From the NCBI RefSeq assembly GCF_040438645.1, contig NZ_CP159253.1, forward strand, positions 3,410,001 to 3,474,000: a stretch of DNA of 64,000 nucleotides, written 5' to 3'. Source of the stretch: Mesorhizobium sp. WSM2240. Lineage in GTDB: Bacteria; Pseudomonadota; Alphaproteobacteria; Rhizobiales; Rhizobiaceae. A program made the position numbers and the translations under genes. Positions 52,451 to 60,642 of the stretch are shown piece after piece. Under the pieces are notes generated by a model, which did no database searches, was not told the origin of the DNA, and saw only the letters and a list, made by a program, of their open reading frames with translations. The stretch's first letter is position 1. Each line of letters begins with the position of its first letter.

Positions 52451-53148
52451 CGTTGCTCCTTGCTTGCTTAACCGGACGCGCACTGCCTGGTTCCGCAGGC
52501 CACGAGTAGCTGCGGCAGCGCGGGTTCTACCTTCCCCCCTTGAGAAGGGAGAGAGGCGCGCGCCCCGCTGGTTAGCGCAGGGGACAGTTTACTTTTTTCC
52601 GCCCGCGCGACCTCTCGACTGCCGCCGCCTTTCCGCGGAAAGTAAACTGTCCCCGGCACGCACCTCTCCGTTGCCACGCTGCCTTTCGGCCCTGGCTATT
52701 GCGAGAAAGGTCGGGAAGCGGGGCGCATGGCCTTGCCTACCGAAACTTAAATACGTGGCGCAGCTTCCGCGCCCCGCCGGCGTTCTTGCCCTGGGAAGGA
52801 GGGTGCATTGGCGCACGCTGTCCTTCCCGTCGGGCCCGGACCTGGGGGCTCATCACCCAGCCGCGTCACCGTTTCACGCGGCCGGCCCGGACGCCGCCGC
52901 CCTCACCCGATACCCGGTGCGCACCGGATTTCCGCGAGAGCGGTGAGGCCATTATGCGGGAGGGGCAGGCATTGATGGACAAAATGGCGTGCGAAAATTT
53001 TCAGAAATCCTCCATCCGATTGATCGGAAAAGATAATTTCATTGCCTTGGCCAAAACAGGCGACGATTCTGTCCACACATGCGGCCGGCCACGAACCTTG
53101 ACGCCCCTGCCCGCCTTCGCCAACAGTTCTCGCCGAGGGGGAGAAATC
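52451..53148. other. 698-base stretch without a credible gene
   Basis: It lies between the DNA ligase and lysophospholipase genes. It holds a 16-bp inverted repeat pair (52580-52654), a hairpin-like CTTCCCCCCTTGAGAAGGGAG near 52530, a perfect palindrome CCGGTGCGCACCGG (52914-52927), and an AT-richer patch at about 52980-53045. An open frame in the hydrolase gene's frame runs back to 52699, but it has no ribosome site or domain and is not taken as coding. Confidence 0.7.
52580..52654. repeat. 16-bp inverted repeat pair (possible mobile hairpin element)
   Basis: GGGGACAGTTTACTTT at 52580-52595 and its perfect complement AAAGTAAACTGTCCCC at 52639-52654, with a 43-base GC-rich loop. Ends of this kind (AGTAAACTGTCCCC) are, from memory, found beside REP-associated tyrosine transposases and short mobile elements in Proteobacteria; no transposase is present here. 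Confidence 0.7.
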
Positions 53149-54111
53149 ATGCCGTTCGACGATCAACGTACGCTCGCCTCGCCGACCGGCGCGGCGCTCA
53201 ATCTCTACGTGAAGCAGGCTGCCGGCCCGGCGCGCGGCGTCGTTCACATCAGCCACGGCCTCGCCGAGCATGCGGCGCGCTACGCCCGCTTCGCCGATTT
53301 CCTCAGCCGCCGCGGCTTCCATACCTACGCGCACGACCATCGAGGCCACGGCTTCACCACCGCGCCGGACGCGCCGCAGGGCATGTTCGGCAGCCCCGAT
53401 GGCGGCGCCAAGGTCCTGGCGGATATCGGCGCGGTCCATGATCTCATCGCTCGCGAGCATCCGGGCCTGCCGCTGATCCTTTTCGGTCATTCCATGGGCG
53501 GCATCGTCGCGCTCAATTTCGTGCTCCGCCATTCCGCGCATCTGCATGCCGCCGCGATCTGGAACGCCAACTTCTCCGCCGGCCTGCTCGGCCGGCTGGC
53601 GCAGGCGATCCTTGCCTGGGAGCGGTTTCGGCTCGGTTCCGATGTGCCCTCCCGCGCCCTTCCCAGAATGACCTTCGTCGATTGGGGAAAGAAGGTGCCG
53701 AACCACCGCACCCCGTTCGACTGGCTGTCGCGCGATCCGGAAGAGGTCGACAAATACATCGCCGACCCGCTCTGCGGCTGGGACGCTTCGGTGTCGCTCT
53801 GGCAGGATATCTTCCGCTTCGTCATTTTCGGCGCGGACGACGCGAATTTCTCCACCGTGCGCAGGGACATGCCCTTCAGCCTCGTCGGCGGCGAAAAAGA
53901 CCCGGCGAGCGACGGCGGCAAGGCGGTCGAGGCGCTCGCCGCCCGCATGCGGCGGATGGGCTTTTCGAATCTGGTTTCAAAGGTTTACCCCGAAACCCGT
54001 CACGAAAGCCTGAACGAGGTGAATCGAAACATCATCATGGAGGATTTTGCCGCGTGGGCGGACGCAATCCTGCCCAAGCCTGCGTCATCAAGTGCTGGCG
54101 CAACGCAATGA
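53149..54111 (+). CDS. Alpha/beta hydrolase, lysophospholipase / monoacylglycerol-lipase-like
   Basis: 320 residues. The start at 53149 (MPFDDQRTLASPTGAALNLY) follows GAGGGGGAGAAATC; the longer open frame is rejected. Oxyanion loop HISHGLAEHAARYARFADFL, AHDHRGHGFTTAPDAP, nucleophile elbow LILFGHSMGGIVALNFVLRH (Ser in GHSMG), Asp in MPFSLVGGEKDPASDGGKAV, and catalytic His in KVYPETRHESLNEVNRNIIM. This belongs to the Hydrolase_4 (PldB/MGL) group that hydrolyses lysophospholipids or monoacylglycerols. No signal peptide is visible. The next gene, 63 bases downstream, is a CoA-transferase on the same strand, so an operon is possible. Confidence 0.92.
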   Translation: MPFDDQRTLASPTGAALNLYVKQAAGPARGVVHISHGLAEHAARYARFADFLSRRGFHTYAHDHRGHGFTTAPDAPQGMFGSPDGGAKVLADIGAVHDLIAREHPGLPLILFGHSMGGIVALNFVLRHSAHLHAAAIWNANFSAGLLGRLAQAILAWERFRLGSDVPSRALPRMTFVDWGKKVPNHRTPFDWLSRDPEEVDKYIADPLCGWDASVSLWQDIFRFVIFGADDANFSTVRRDMPFSLVGGEKDPASDGGKAVEALAARMRRMGFSNLVSKVYPETRHESLNEVNRNIIMEDFAAWADAILPKPASSSAGATQ

Positions 54112-54174
54112 GATGACAGGCCGGGTCGAGACCTGTTAGAGCCTTGCGCCGAACCTGTTCATCCACGGTATTCC

Positions 54175-55350
54175 ATGCCCAATCCCCCGCTCCACGGCGT
54201 CCGCGTCATCGAACTCGCCCGCATCCTGGCCGGCCCCTGGGCGGGTCAGTTGCTTGCCGATCTGGGCGCTGATGTCATCAAGGTCGAGAGCCCCGAAGGC
54301 GGCGACGACACCCGCAAATGGGGACCGCCCTTCGTCATCGGCAAGGACGGCGATAACCTTTCGGCTGCATATTACCACGCCTGCAATCGCGGCAAGCGCT
54401 CGATCGCCATCGATTTCGCGAAACCCGAAGGGGCCGAGACGGTCCGCAGGCTGATCGCCACCGCCGATGTCCTCATCGAGAATTTCAAACTCGGCGGATT
54501 GAAGAAATACGGGCTCGACTATGAAAGCCTGAAAAAGATCAACCCAAGACTCGTCTATTGCTCTATCACCGGCTTCGGCCAGGACGGACCTTACGCGCCA
54601 CGCGCGGGTTACGATTTCATCATCCAGGGCATGTCCGGCTTGATGTCGATCACCGGCCCCGCCGGCGGCGAGCCTCAGAAAGTAGGCGTCGCGGTCACTG
54701 ACATCTTCACCGGCCTGTATTCGGTGATCGCCATCCAGGCGGCGCTTCGCCACGCGGAAGCCACCGGACAGGGACAGCATGTCGACATGGCGCTGTTTGA
54801 CTCGCAGATCTCCGTGCTCGCCAACCAGAACCTGAATTTCCTGGTTTCCGGCCAGCCGCCGGTCCAGATGGGCAACGCCCATCCCAACATCGCGCCGTAC
54901 GAAGTGCTGCCGGTCAGCGACGGCCATTTCATCCTCGCCGTCGGCAATGACAGCCAGTTCCGCAAATTCTGCGCGGTCGTCGGGCTGGAAGAGCTTGCCC
55001 GCGATGCGGCCTACTCGACCAATGAAGCGCGCGTCGCCAATCGCACCGCCCTGCGCGAACTCATCGTTGCACGCCTCGCCGCCTTCGACCGCGCCACCCT
55101 GCTCACCAGACTTGAAGAGGCCGGCGTGCCGGCAAGCCCAATCAACGACATCGGCCAGATGTTCGCCGATCCCCAGACGATCGCCCGCGGCATGCGGCTC
55201 GACCTCGACGACGGCCACGGCAACAGTCTGCCCTCGGTGCGCGCGCCGATGGTGATGTCTGAAACGCCGCTCGTCTATGAACGCCCCTCGCCGCGGCTGG
55301 GTGAGCACACGGCCGAAATCCTTGCCGAACTGGAGAGAACCAGATCATGA
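54175..55350 (+). CDS. CaiB/BaiF family III CoA-transferase
   Basis: 391 residues. The N-terminal PLHGVRVIELARILAGPWAG, DLGADVIKVESPEGGDDTRK, RGKRSIAIDFAKPEGAETVR, the stretch ADVLIENFKLGGLKKYGLDY and the catalytic Asp region GQHVDMALFDSQISVLANQN (Asp in DMAL) are canonical. Family III enzymes move CoA between carboxylic acids via an aspartyl-CoA anhydride. The protein overlaps the next gene by 4 bases. The pairing of a CoA-transferase with a thiamine-diphosphate enzyme recalls oxalate (Frc-Oxc) and 2-hydroxyacyl-CoA lyase systems; the actual acid is unknown. Confidence 0.93.
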   Translation: MPNPPLHGVRVIELARILAGPWAGQLLADLGADVIKVESPEGGDDTRKWGPPFVIGKDGDNLSAAYYHACNRGKRSIAIDFAKPEGAETVRRLIATADVLIENFKLGGLKKYGLDYESLKKINPRLVYCSITGFGQDGPYAPRAGYDFIIQGMSGLMSITGPAGGEPQKVGVAVTDIFTGLYSVIAIQAALRHAEATGQGQHVDMALFDSQISVLANQNLNFLVSGQPPVQMGNAHPNIAPYEVLPVSDGHFILAVGNDSQFRKFCAVVGLEELARDAAYSTNEARVANRTALRELIVARLAAFDRATLLTRLEEAGVPASPINDIGQMFADPQTIARGMRLDLDDGHGNSLPSVRAPMVMSETPLVYERPSPRLGEHTAEILAELERTRS

Positions 55351-56999
55351 AAACCGGCGGAAAGCTGATCGTCGAAGCGCTCGAGGCAAACGGCGTCGAC
55401 CGCATCTATTGCGTGCCCGGCGAATCCTTTCTCGCCGTTCTCGACGCGCTGCACGATTCGAACCGCATCCGCACCATTGTATGCCGGCAGGAGGGTGGTG
55501 CGGCGATGATGGCCGATTGCCACGGCCGGCTGACCGGCAAGCCCGGCATCTGCTTCGTCACGCGCGGCCCCGGCGCCACCAACGCTTCTGCCGGCATCCA
55601 CATCGCGATGCAGGATTCGATCCCGCTGATCATGTTCATCGGCCAGGTGGCAAGCCACGCCAGGGAGCGCGAGGCCTTCCAGGAGGTCGACTACCGCGCC
55701 TTCTTCGGACCGCTCGCCAAATGGGCGACGGAGATCGACGACGCGGCGCGCATCCCCGAAATCGTCACCCGCGCCTTTTCGGTAGCCACCTCCGGCAGGC
55801 CCGGTCCGGTGGTTATCGCGCTGCCTGAGGATATGCTGACCAGCCTTGCCGAGGCTCCCGACTCCCTGCCCTTCACGCCGGTGGAGACCCGTCCGGGAGC
55901 CGAAGAAATGGCCCGGTTGGAGGAGCTTCTCGGCAAGGCCGAACGCCCATTCGTCATTCTGGGCGGCTCGCGCTGGAGCGCCGAGGCAAAGTCGTGGATC
56001 GAAAAGGCGGCAGAGGCTTGGGCGCTGCCGGTCGGCTGCTCGTTCCGCCGCCAGATGCTGTTCGACCATCTCCACCCCTGTTATGCCGGCGATGTCGGAA
56101 TCGGCCCGAACCCGAAGCTCGCCGCCTATATCAAAGAGGCCGATCTTGTCCTGCTCATCGGCGGCCGGTTCGGCGAGATGCCGTCCTCCGATTATTCGCT
56201 GATGAAGAGCCCCTATCCGGACCAAACACTGGTGCATGTGCATCCGGATGCCGGCGAACTCGGCCGCGTGTATCGGCCGGCTCTGGCGATCAATGCCTCG
56301 CCCGACGCATTCGCCGAAGCTTTTGCCGATACGGCACCGGAAGCCGCGCCCGACTGGTCGATCGAGACCGAGCAGCTACACGGCTGGTATCTCGACTGGT
56401 CGACGCCGCCCGCGACCGGGCCCGGCGCGGTACAGATGGGCCCGATCATGAGCTATCTGGAATCGGTGCTGCCGGATGACGCCATCCTGACCAACGGCGC
56501 GGGCAATTACGCCACCTGGGTTCATCGCTTCCACCGCTTCCGCCGCTTCGCCACGCAGGGCGCGCCGACCTCCGGCTCGATGGGCTACGGCACGCCGGCG
56601 GCGGTCGCGGCGAAGGCGCTGTTTCCGGAACGCGAGGTCGTCTGCTTCGCCGGCGACGGCTGCTTCCTGATGAACGGCCAGGAATTCGCCACCGCCGTGC
56701 AGTACGATTTGCCGATCATCGTCATCGTCGTGAACAACGGCATTTACGGCACGATCCGCATGCACCAGGAGCGGGAGTATCCCGGCCGCGTGGTCGCCAC
56801 CGATCTGAAGAACCCGGATTTCGCAGCCCTGGCCCGCGCCTATGGCGGCCACGGCGAGACGGTGGAGACCACCGCTGAATTCGCCCCCGCCTTCGAGCGC
56901 GCGAGGGCGACGGGAAAGCCGGCGATAATCGAGATCAAGCTCGACCCCGAAGCGATCACGCCGACGCGGACGATGACCGACATCCGCGAGAAGCGATGA
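55347..56999 (+). CDS. Thiamine-diphosphate-dependent enzyme (acetolactate synthase-like)
   Basis: 550 residues, three-domain TPP enzyme. The N-terminal Pyr domain has the activating Glu in TIVCRQEGGAAMMADCHGRL, then GICFVTRGPGATNASAGIHI. The central domain is PFVILGGSRWSAEAKSWIEK, and the C-terminal PP domain has the TPP/Mg motif CFAGDGCFLMNGQEFATAVQ to IVIVVNNGIYGTIRMHQERE (GDG to NN). It resembles acetolactate synthase, benzoylformate decarboxylase and oxalyl-CoA decarboxylase relatives but cannot be assigned. It lacks an IlvN partner, arguing against branched-chain synthesis. It overlaps the CoA-transferase gene by 4 bases, which suggests a CoA-thioester substrate; oxalyl-CoA is unproven. 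Confidence 0.9.
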   Translation: MKTGGKLIVEALEANGVDRIYCVPGESFLAVLDALHDSNRIRTIVCRQEGGAAMMADCHGRLTGKPGICFVTRGPGATNASAGIHIAMQDSIPLIMFIGQVASHAREREAFQEVDYRAFFGPLAKWATEIDDAARIPEIVTRAFSVATSGRPGPVVIALPEDMLTSLAEAPDSLPFTPVETRPGAEEMARLEELLGKAERPFVILGGSRWSAEAKSWIEKAAEAWALPVGCSFRRQMLFDHLHPCYAGDVGIGPNPKLAAYIKEADLVLLIGGRFGEMPSSDYSLMKSPYPDQTLVHVHPDAGELGRVYRPALAINASPDAFAEAFADTAPEAAPDWSIETEQLHGWYLDWSTPPATGPGAVQMGPIMSYLESVLPDDAILTNGAGNYATWVHRFHRFRRFATQGAPTSGSMGYGTPAAVAAKALFPEREVVCFAGDGCFLMNGQEFATAVQYDLPIIVIVVNNGIYGTIRMHQEREYPGRVVATDLKNPDFAALARAYGGHGETVETTAEFAPAFERARATGKPAIIEIKLDPEAITPTRTMTDIREKR

Positions 57000-57007
57000 C
57001 AATAAAA

Positions 57008-57029
57008 GGGAGGCGGTCGCCCGCCTCCC
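57008..57029 (+). terminator. Intrinsic terminator after the CoA-transferase/TPP operon
   Basis: GGGAGGCGG (57008-57016) pairs with CCGCCTCCC (57021-57029), preceded by an A-run on the plus strand. It also lies 25 bases past the end of the minus-strand CHRD gene, for which the A-run becomes a T-run. Confidence 0.7.
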
Positions 57030-57053
57030 TTGTCCACCGGTCAGAACCGCATG

Positions 57054-57494
57054 CTACATTGCGGATTTTTCCACCTGGCCGCGGATCTCACCGTCGGGAT
57101 ACGCCGCGGTGTGGATGTTGACGTAGTATCTGCCCGCCACGAGGTCGGCGGCCTGCGCATCGGTCAGCGTCGCCGTCCCGGTCGCACCACTCGTCGTATC
57201 CTCTATCGGCACCGCCACGCCGGCGTTTTCGCCTTTCGGCGCCGGTCCATGGAAATGCGCTGCCGTCGCATCGCCGGTCAGGCCAGAATATTCGATCGTC
57301 CAGTCGAGCTTCTTGGATTCGGTGTCGAAGGTGATGTCGGCGGTACCCTGGCCGGCGCTGTCGTTTGGCGGCACCACCTGGGCGGCGTCCAGCGTCGCCG
57401 ACATTTTCACCATTTCGGCAAGCGCCGGCGACGCGGCGAAGATTGCGGCGGAGATCGCCAGGCCGGCGGCCAGCGGCGAGAGATGGATACGCAT
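57054..57494 (-). CDS. CHRD-domain secreted protein
   Basis: 146 residues. A signal peptide (MRIHLSPLAAGLAISAAIFA, cleavage after ALA) precedes one CHRD domain: VKMSATLDAAQVVPPNDSAG, QGTADITFDTESKKLDWTIE, YSGLTGDATAAHFHGPAPKG with the His pair, and AGRYYVNIHTAAYPDGEIRG. CHRD domains are periplasmic or extracellular and often bind copper or polypeptides. It may be monocistronic. The role is unknown, and its His-containing AAHFHGPA and NIHTA motifs suggest metal binding. The 145 bases between it and the substrate-binding protein hold that gene's terminator. Confidence 0.9.
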   Translation of the reverse strand: MRIHLSPLAAGLAISAAIFAASPALAEMVKMSATLDAAQVVPPNDSAGQGTADITFDTESKKLDWTIEYSGLTGDATAAHFHGPAPKGENAGVAVPIEDTTSGATGTATLTDAQAADLVAGRYYVNIHTAAYPDGEIRGQVEKSAM

Positions 57495-57590
57495 TTCGTT
57501 CCTCCCTTCATGGGGTTTGCAAAGCCGCGCAGCATTTGCCGGCGGCCACTCTGCAAACGAAGCACATGCAGGGAAGTTTCCCGGCCCACG

Positions 57591-57616
57591 AAAAAGGGGC
57601 GGTTTCCCGCCCCTTT
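57591..57616 (-). terminator. Intrinsic terminator of the ABC transporter operon
   Basis: AAAGGGGCGG (57593-57602) pairs with CCGCCCCTTT (57607-57616); on the minus strand the stem is followed by T5. It lies 24 bases after the stop of the substrate-binding protein. Confidence 0.8.
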
Positions 57617-57639
57617 CAAGCTCTGCAATCGGGCAAGTG

Positions 57640-58611
57640 CTACTGGATCGCCTTGTCCGTCACCGCCGACGTCCAGGCGCCGGTCGGTTCCTTGGAGATG
57701 ATTTTCTGGTCGAGCAGCGCCTTGGCGGTGCGCTCGTAGGCCGCTTCGATCAGCTTGCCATCGGCATTGTCGATAAGCTTGGCGACCTCGCCCATCATGC
57801 GCTTCTGGTGGTTCTCATCCTGCCCGCCATTCTCGACGACGATCTCCGCCGCTTCATCGGGATTCTCGATGGCGTACTTCCAACCCTTCATCGAGGCGCG
57901 TACGAAGCGGACCATCTTATCCTCGAAGGCCGGATCCTTGAGTTTGTCCTCCATCGCGTAGAGGCCGTCCTCCAGCAGGTCGTTCCCCATTTCCGAATAG
58001 TTGAAGACGATCAGGTCTTCCGGCTTGTAGCCGGCGTCGATGAGCTGCCAATACTCATTGTAGGTCATGACCGAGATGCAGTCGGCCTGCTTCTGGATCA
58101 GCGGCTGCACGTCGAAGCTTTGCTTGAGCACCGTCACGCCGTCGGCCCCGCCTTCAGTCGAAAGGCCGAGCTTGTTCATCCAGGCGAAGAACGGATATTC
58201 GTTGCCGAAGAACCAGACGCCGAGCGTCTTGCCCTTGAAGTCGGCTTCGGTCTTCACCGGACCATCCTTCGGGCAGACGAGCTGCATGCCCGCCTTCTTG
58301 AACGGCTGGGCGATATTGACCAGCGGCACGCCCTTTTCGCGAGCGGCCAGCGCGCCGCCCATCCAGTCGACGATGACGTCGGCGCCGCCGCCGGCGATCA
58401 CCTGCTCGGGAGCAATGTCGGGGCCGCCCGGTTTGATCTCGACTTCGAGGTTCTCCTCCTCGTAGAAGCCCTTGTCCTTGGCCACGTAGTAGCCGGCGAA
58501 CTGGGCCTGCGTGACCCATTTCAGTTGCAGGGTCACCTCATCGGCGGCCCATGCCTGGACGGCAGCCAGCGACATAGCGCCGGCAAGCATGGAAACAATT
58601 AGTTTTTTCAT
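57640..58611 (-). CDS. NMT1/THI5-like ABC transporter substrate-binding protein
   Basis: Periplasmic solute receptor, 323 residues. The start at 58611 (MKKLIVSMLAGAMSLAAVQA) gives a signal peptide cleaved near AWAA. The mature protein is the NMT1 type: VTLQLKWVTQAQFAGYYVAK, KGFYEEENLEVEIKPGGPDI, PEQVIAGGGADVIVDWMGGA, GKTLGVWFFGNEYPFFAWMN and ISVMTYNEYWQLIDAGYKPE. This resembles receptors for pyrimidine compounds such as formyl-aminopyrimidine (ThiY) and nitrate/taurine relatives. The downstream hydrolases suggest pyrimidine or hydantoin-like ligand. It is the last gene of the transporter operon. Confidence 0.93.
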   Translation of the reverse strand: MKKLIVSMLAGAMSLAAVQAWAADEVTLQLKWVTQAQFAGYYVAKDKGFYEEENLEVEIKPGGPDIAPEQVIAGGGADVIVDWMGGALAAREKGVPLVNIAQPFKKAGMQLVCPKDGPVKTEADFKGKTLGVWFFGNEYPFFAWMNKLGLSTEGGADGVTVLKQSFDVQPLIQKQADCISVMTYNEYWQLIDAGYKPEDLIVFNYSEMGNDLLEDGLYAMEDKLKDPAFEDKMVRFVRASMKGWKYAIENPDEAAEIVVENGGQDENHQKRMMGEVAKLIDNADGKLIEAAYERTAKALLDQKIISKEPTGAWTSAVTDKAIQ

Positions 58612-58637
58612 TTTTTGCCTTACCCTCTGAAGTACGC

Positions 58638-59759
58638 CTATCCACCACGGACAGACGGATGCCAAAACGTGGTGGCCCTTTCGATCAGGGCGATCACGCC
58701 ATAAAAGACCGAACCCGCGAGCGCCGCAACCGCGATTTCGGCCCATGCCATATCGACCCGCAAGAGGCCGATCTCGGTGGAGATGCGGAAGCCCATTCCC
58801 ACGACCGGCGTGGTGAAGAACTCCGCCACGATGGCGCCGATCAGCGCCAGCGTCGAATTGATCTTCAGCGCGTTGAAGATGAAGGGCGCGGCCGCCGGCA
58901 GGCGCAGCTTGAACAGTGTCTGCCAATAGCTCGAAGCGTAGGTGCGCATCAGGTCGCGCTCCATATGGCCTGACGCGGTCAGGCCGGTCACCGTATTCAC
59001 CAGCATCGGGAAGAACGTCATGACCACGACCACGCCCGCCTTGGACGGCCAGTCGGGGCCGAACCAGGTGACCATGATCGGCGCAACGCCGATGATCGGC
59101 AGCGCCGACATCATGTTGCCGATCGGCAGCAGGCCACGCCGGAAGAAGGCGATGCGGTCGGCCAGAATAGCCACCAGGAACCCGGCCGACCCGCCTATGA
59201 CATAACCGGTCAGTGCCGACTTGAAGATGGTCTGGTTGACGTCTGCGGCGAGCATCGGCAGGGAGGTGACGATGCGGGCTGCAATCGCGCTAGGCGGCGG
59301 CAGGATGATCGCCGAAACGCCGGCGCCTCTGACGATCGCCTCCCAGAGGATCAGTATCCAGACGCCGAAAAGCAGCGGAATGGCCAGCCGCACAAAGGTC
59401 CGGCCCTGCGCTGTAACGGGGCGAAGGTGCGAGAGAACGCTAACCGTGCGCCAGGCCAGCAGCCACGTCGCCGCCAAAAGCGCGAAGTACGATAGCCGCG
59501 CAGCGCCTTCATTGCCGGCGAGACCGGAAATCAGCAGCCAGGCCGCGGCATGCGTCGCGGCGAATAGCAGGAGCACAGAGGTCGGCCGGAAGCCGCTTCC
59601 CGCCGAAAAGACTATCGCGGCGAGTATCAGGGCAAAGATTTCCGCAGTCACTGTCGCGCTCATGCCCGGCTGGGCTTCGAACAGGGGCAGACCGAAGGCC
59701 GCGCCGATGCACAGGGCGAGCGCCGCAAGCGACTGCCAGGATAGCCCAAGACGGGTCAT
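58638..59759 (-). CDS. ABC transporter permease with extra N-terminal membrane domain
   Basis: 373 residues. The first about 130 residues form three to five additional transmembrane helices (MTRLGLSWQSLAALALCIGA and SYFALLAATWLLAWRTVSVL) not found in the paired permease. From about 150 a standard BPD_transp_1 domain follows: IVRGAGVSAIILPPPSAIAA, TGYVIGGSAGFLVAILADRI, IIGVAPIMVTWFGPDWPSKA and the EAA loop LMRTYASSYWQTLFKLRLPA. The start overlaps the stop of the second permease by 4 bases. The extended N terminus is unusual. Confidence 0.92.
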   Translation of the reverse strand: MTRLGLSWQSLAALALCIGAAFGLPLFEAQPGMSATVTAEIFALILAAIVFSAGSGFRPTSVLLLFAATHAAAWLLISGLAGNEGAARLSYFALLAATWLLAWRTVSVLSHLRPVTAQGRTFVRLAIPLLFGVWILILWEAIVRGAGVSAIILPPPSAIAARIVTSLPMLAADVNQTIFKSALTGYVIGGSAGFLVAILADRIAFFRRGLLPIGNMMSALPIIGVAPIMVTWFGPDWPSKAGVVVVMTFFPMLVNTVTGLTASGHMERDLMRTYASSYWQTLFKLRLPAAAPFIFNALKINSTLALIGAIVAEFFTTPVVGMGFRISTEIGLLRVDMAWAEIAVAALAGSVFYGVIALIERATTFWHPSVRGG

Positions 59760-60634
59760 GCCGGCCGCCCTCCCATACCCTTTTCAACCTGCCGGCCGGC
59801 AAAGCCGACCAGTCCGACCAGGATGAGCGCCACGATCGAGCCGGCGATCAGCGCCGCCCATATGTCGATTGACTGGCTGTGATAGGCGCCGATGAGCAGC
59901 TTCGCGCCGATGCCGGCGACAGCACCGGTCGGCAGTTCGGCGACGATCGCGCCAACCAGGCTGGCGGCAATGGCCACCTTCATCGAGGCGAACAGAAACG
60001 GCACCGAGGCAGGCACGCGCAGCTTCCAGAATGTCTGCGACGGGCTGGCATTGTAGGTGTGCATGAGGTCGAGATGCATGATCTCGGGAGAACGCAGGCC
60101 CTTCACCATGCCGACCGCGACCGGGAAGAACGACAGATAGGTCGAAATCAGCGCCTTAGTCACGATGGCCGGCGTGTTGAAAGGGCCGAGCAGCAGGATA
60201 ACCATCGGCGCCAGCGCGATGATCGGGATGGTCTGCGAGACAATGATCCAGGGCATCAGGCTCCGGTCGAGCGCTGTTACATGCACGATGCCGACCGCGA
60301 TCAGAATGCCGAGCGCGGTGCCGAAGGCGAAGCCGAGCAGTGTCGAGGAAAGCGTCACCCAGCCATGATAGACGAGGCTGCGGTTGCTGGTGATCTTTCG
60401 CATGAAGGTGTTTTCGAAGAAATTCTGCGCCACCTGATGCGGTGCGGGCAGCGTCGGTTTTGGCTGCGACAGCGTCTTGCCGACAAATTCTGCGAAGCCC
60501 GGCGTCTCACCCGCGCGGCGGTCGAGATCGCGCTGGAACGGCGTGTTCATGAGAATGGCAAAGCCGTACCAGACGACGACCAGCGCTGCGAGGATGGCTG
60601 TGACCGGGATGATCTTGTCGCGCAGGCGGTCCAT
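59756..60634 (-). CDS. ABC transporter permease
   Basis: 292 residues, inner membrane. MDRLRDKIIPVTAILAALVV starts the first helix. The core domain holds FALLGFAFGTALGILIAVGI-like helices, the EAA loop LMHTYNASPSQTFWKLRVPA with SVPFLFASMKVAIAASLVGA, and AELPTGAVAGIGAKLL. It pairs with the extended permease (4-base overlap) and lies 8 bases after the ATPase gene, so the three are one operon. The substrate is shared with the receptor: probably a pyrimidine or related compound. Confidence 0.92.
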   Translation of the reverse strand: MDRLRDKIIPVTAILAALVVVWYGFAILMNTPFQRDLDRRAGETPGFAEFVGKTLSQPKPTLPAPHQVAQNFFENTFMRKITSNRSLVYHGWVTLSSTLLGFAFGTALGILIAVGIVHVTALDRSLMPWIIVSQTIPIIALAPMVILLLGPFNTPAIVTKALISTYLSFFPVAVGMVKGLRSPEIMHLDLMHTYNASPSQTFWKLRVPASVPFLFASMKVAIAASLVGAIVAELPTGAVAGIGAKLLIGAYHSQSIDIWAALIAGSIVALILVGLVGFAGRQVEKGMGGRPA

Positions 60635-60642
60635 CTCCGGGC

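Noticed and set aside
54175..56999. Annotating the CoA-transferase/TPP pair as oxalate degradation (frc-oxc)
   Set aside because: Only the gene pairing supports it; the TPP protein has no residue I can name as specific for oxalyl-CoA decarboxylase.
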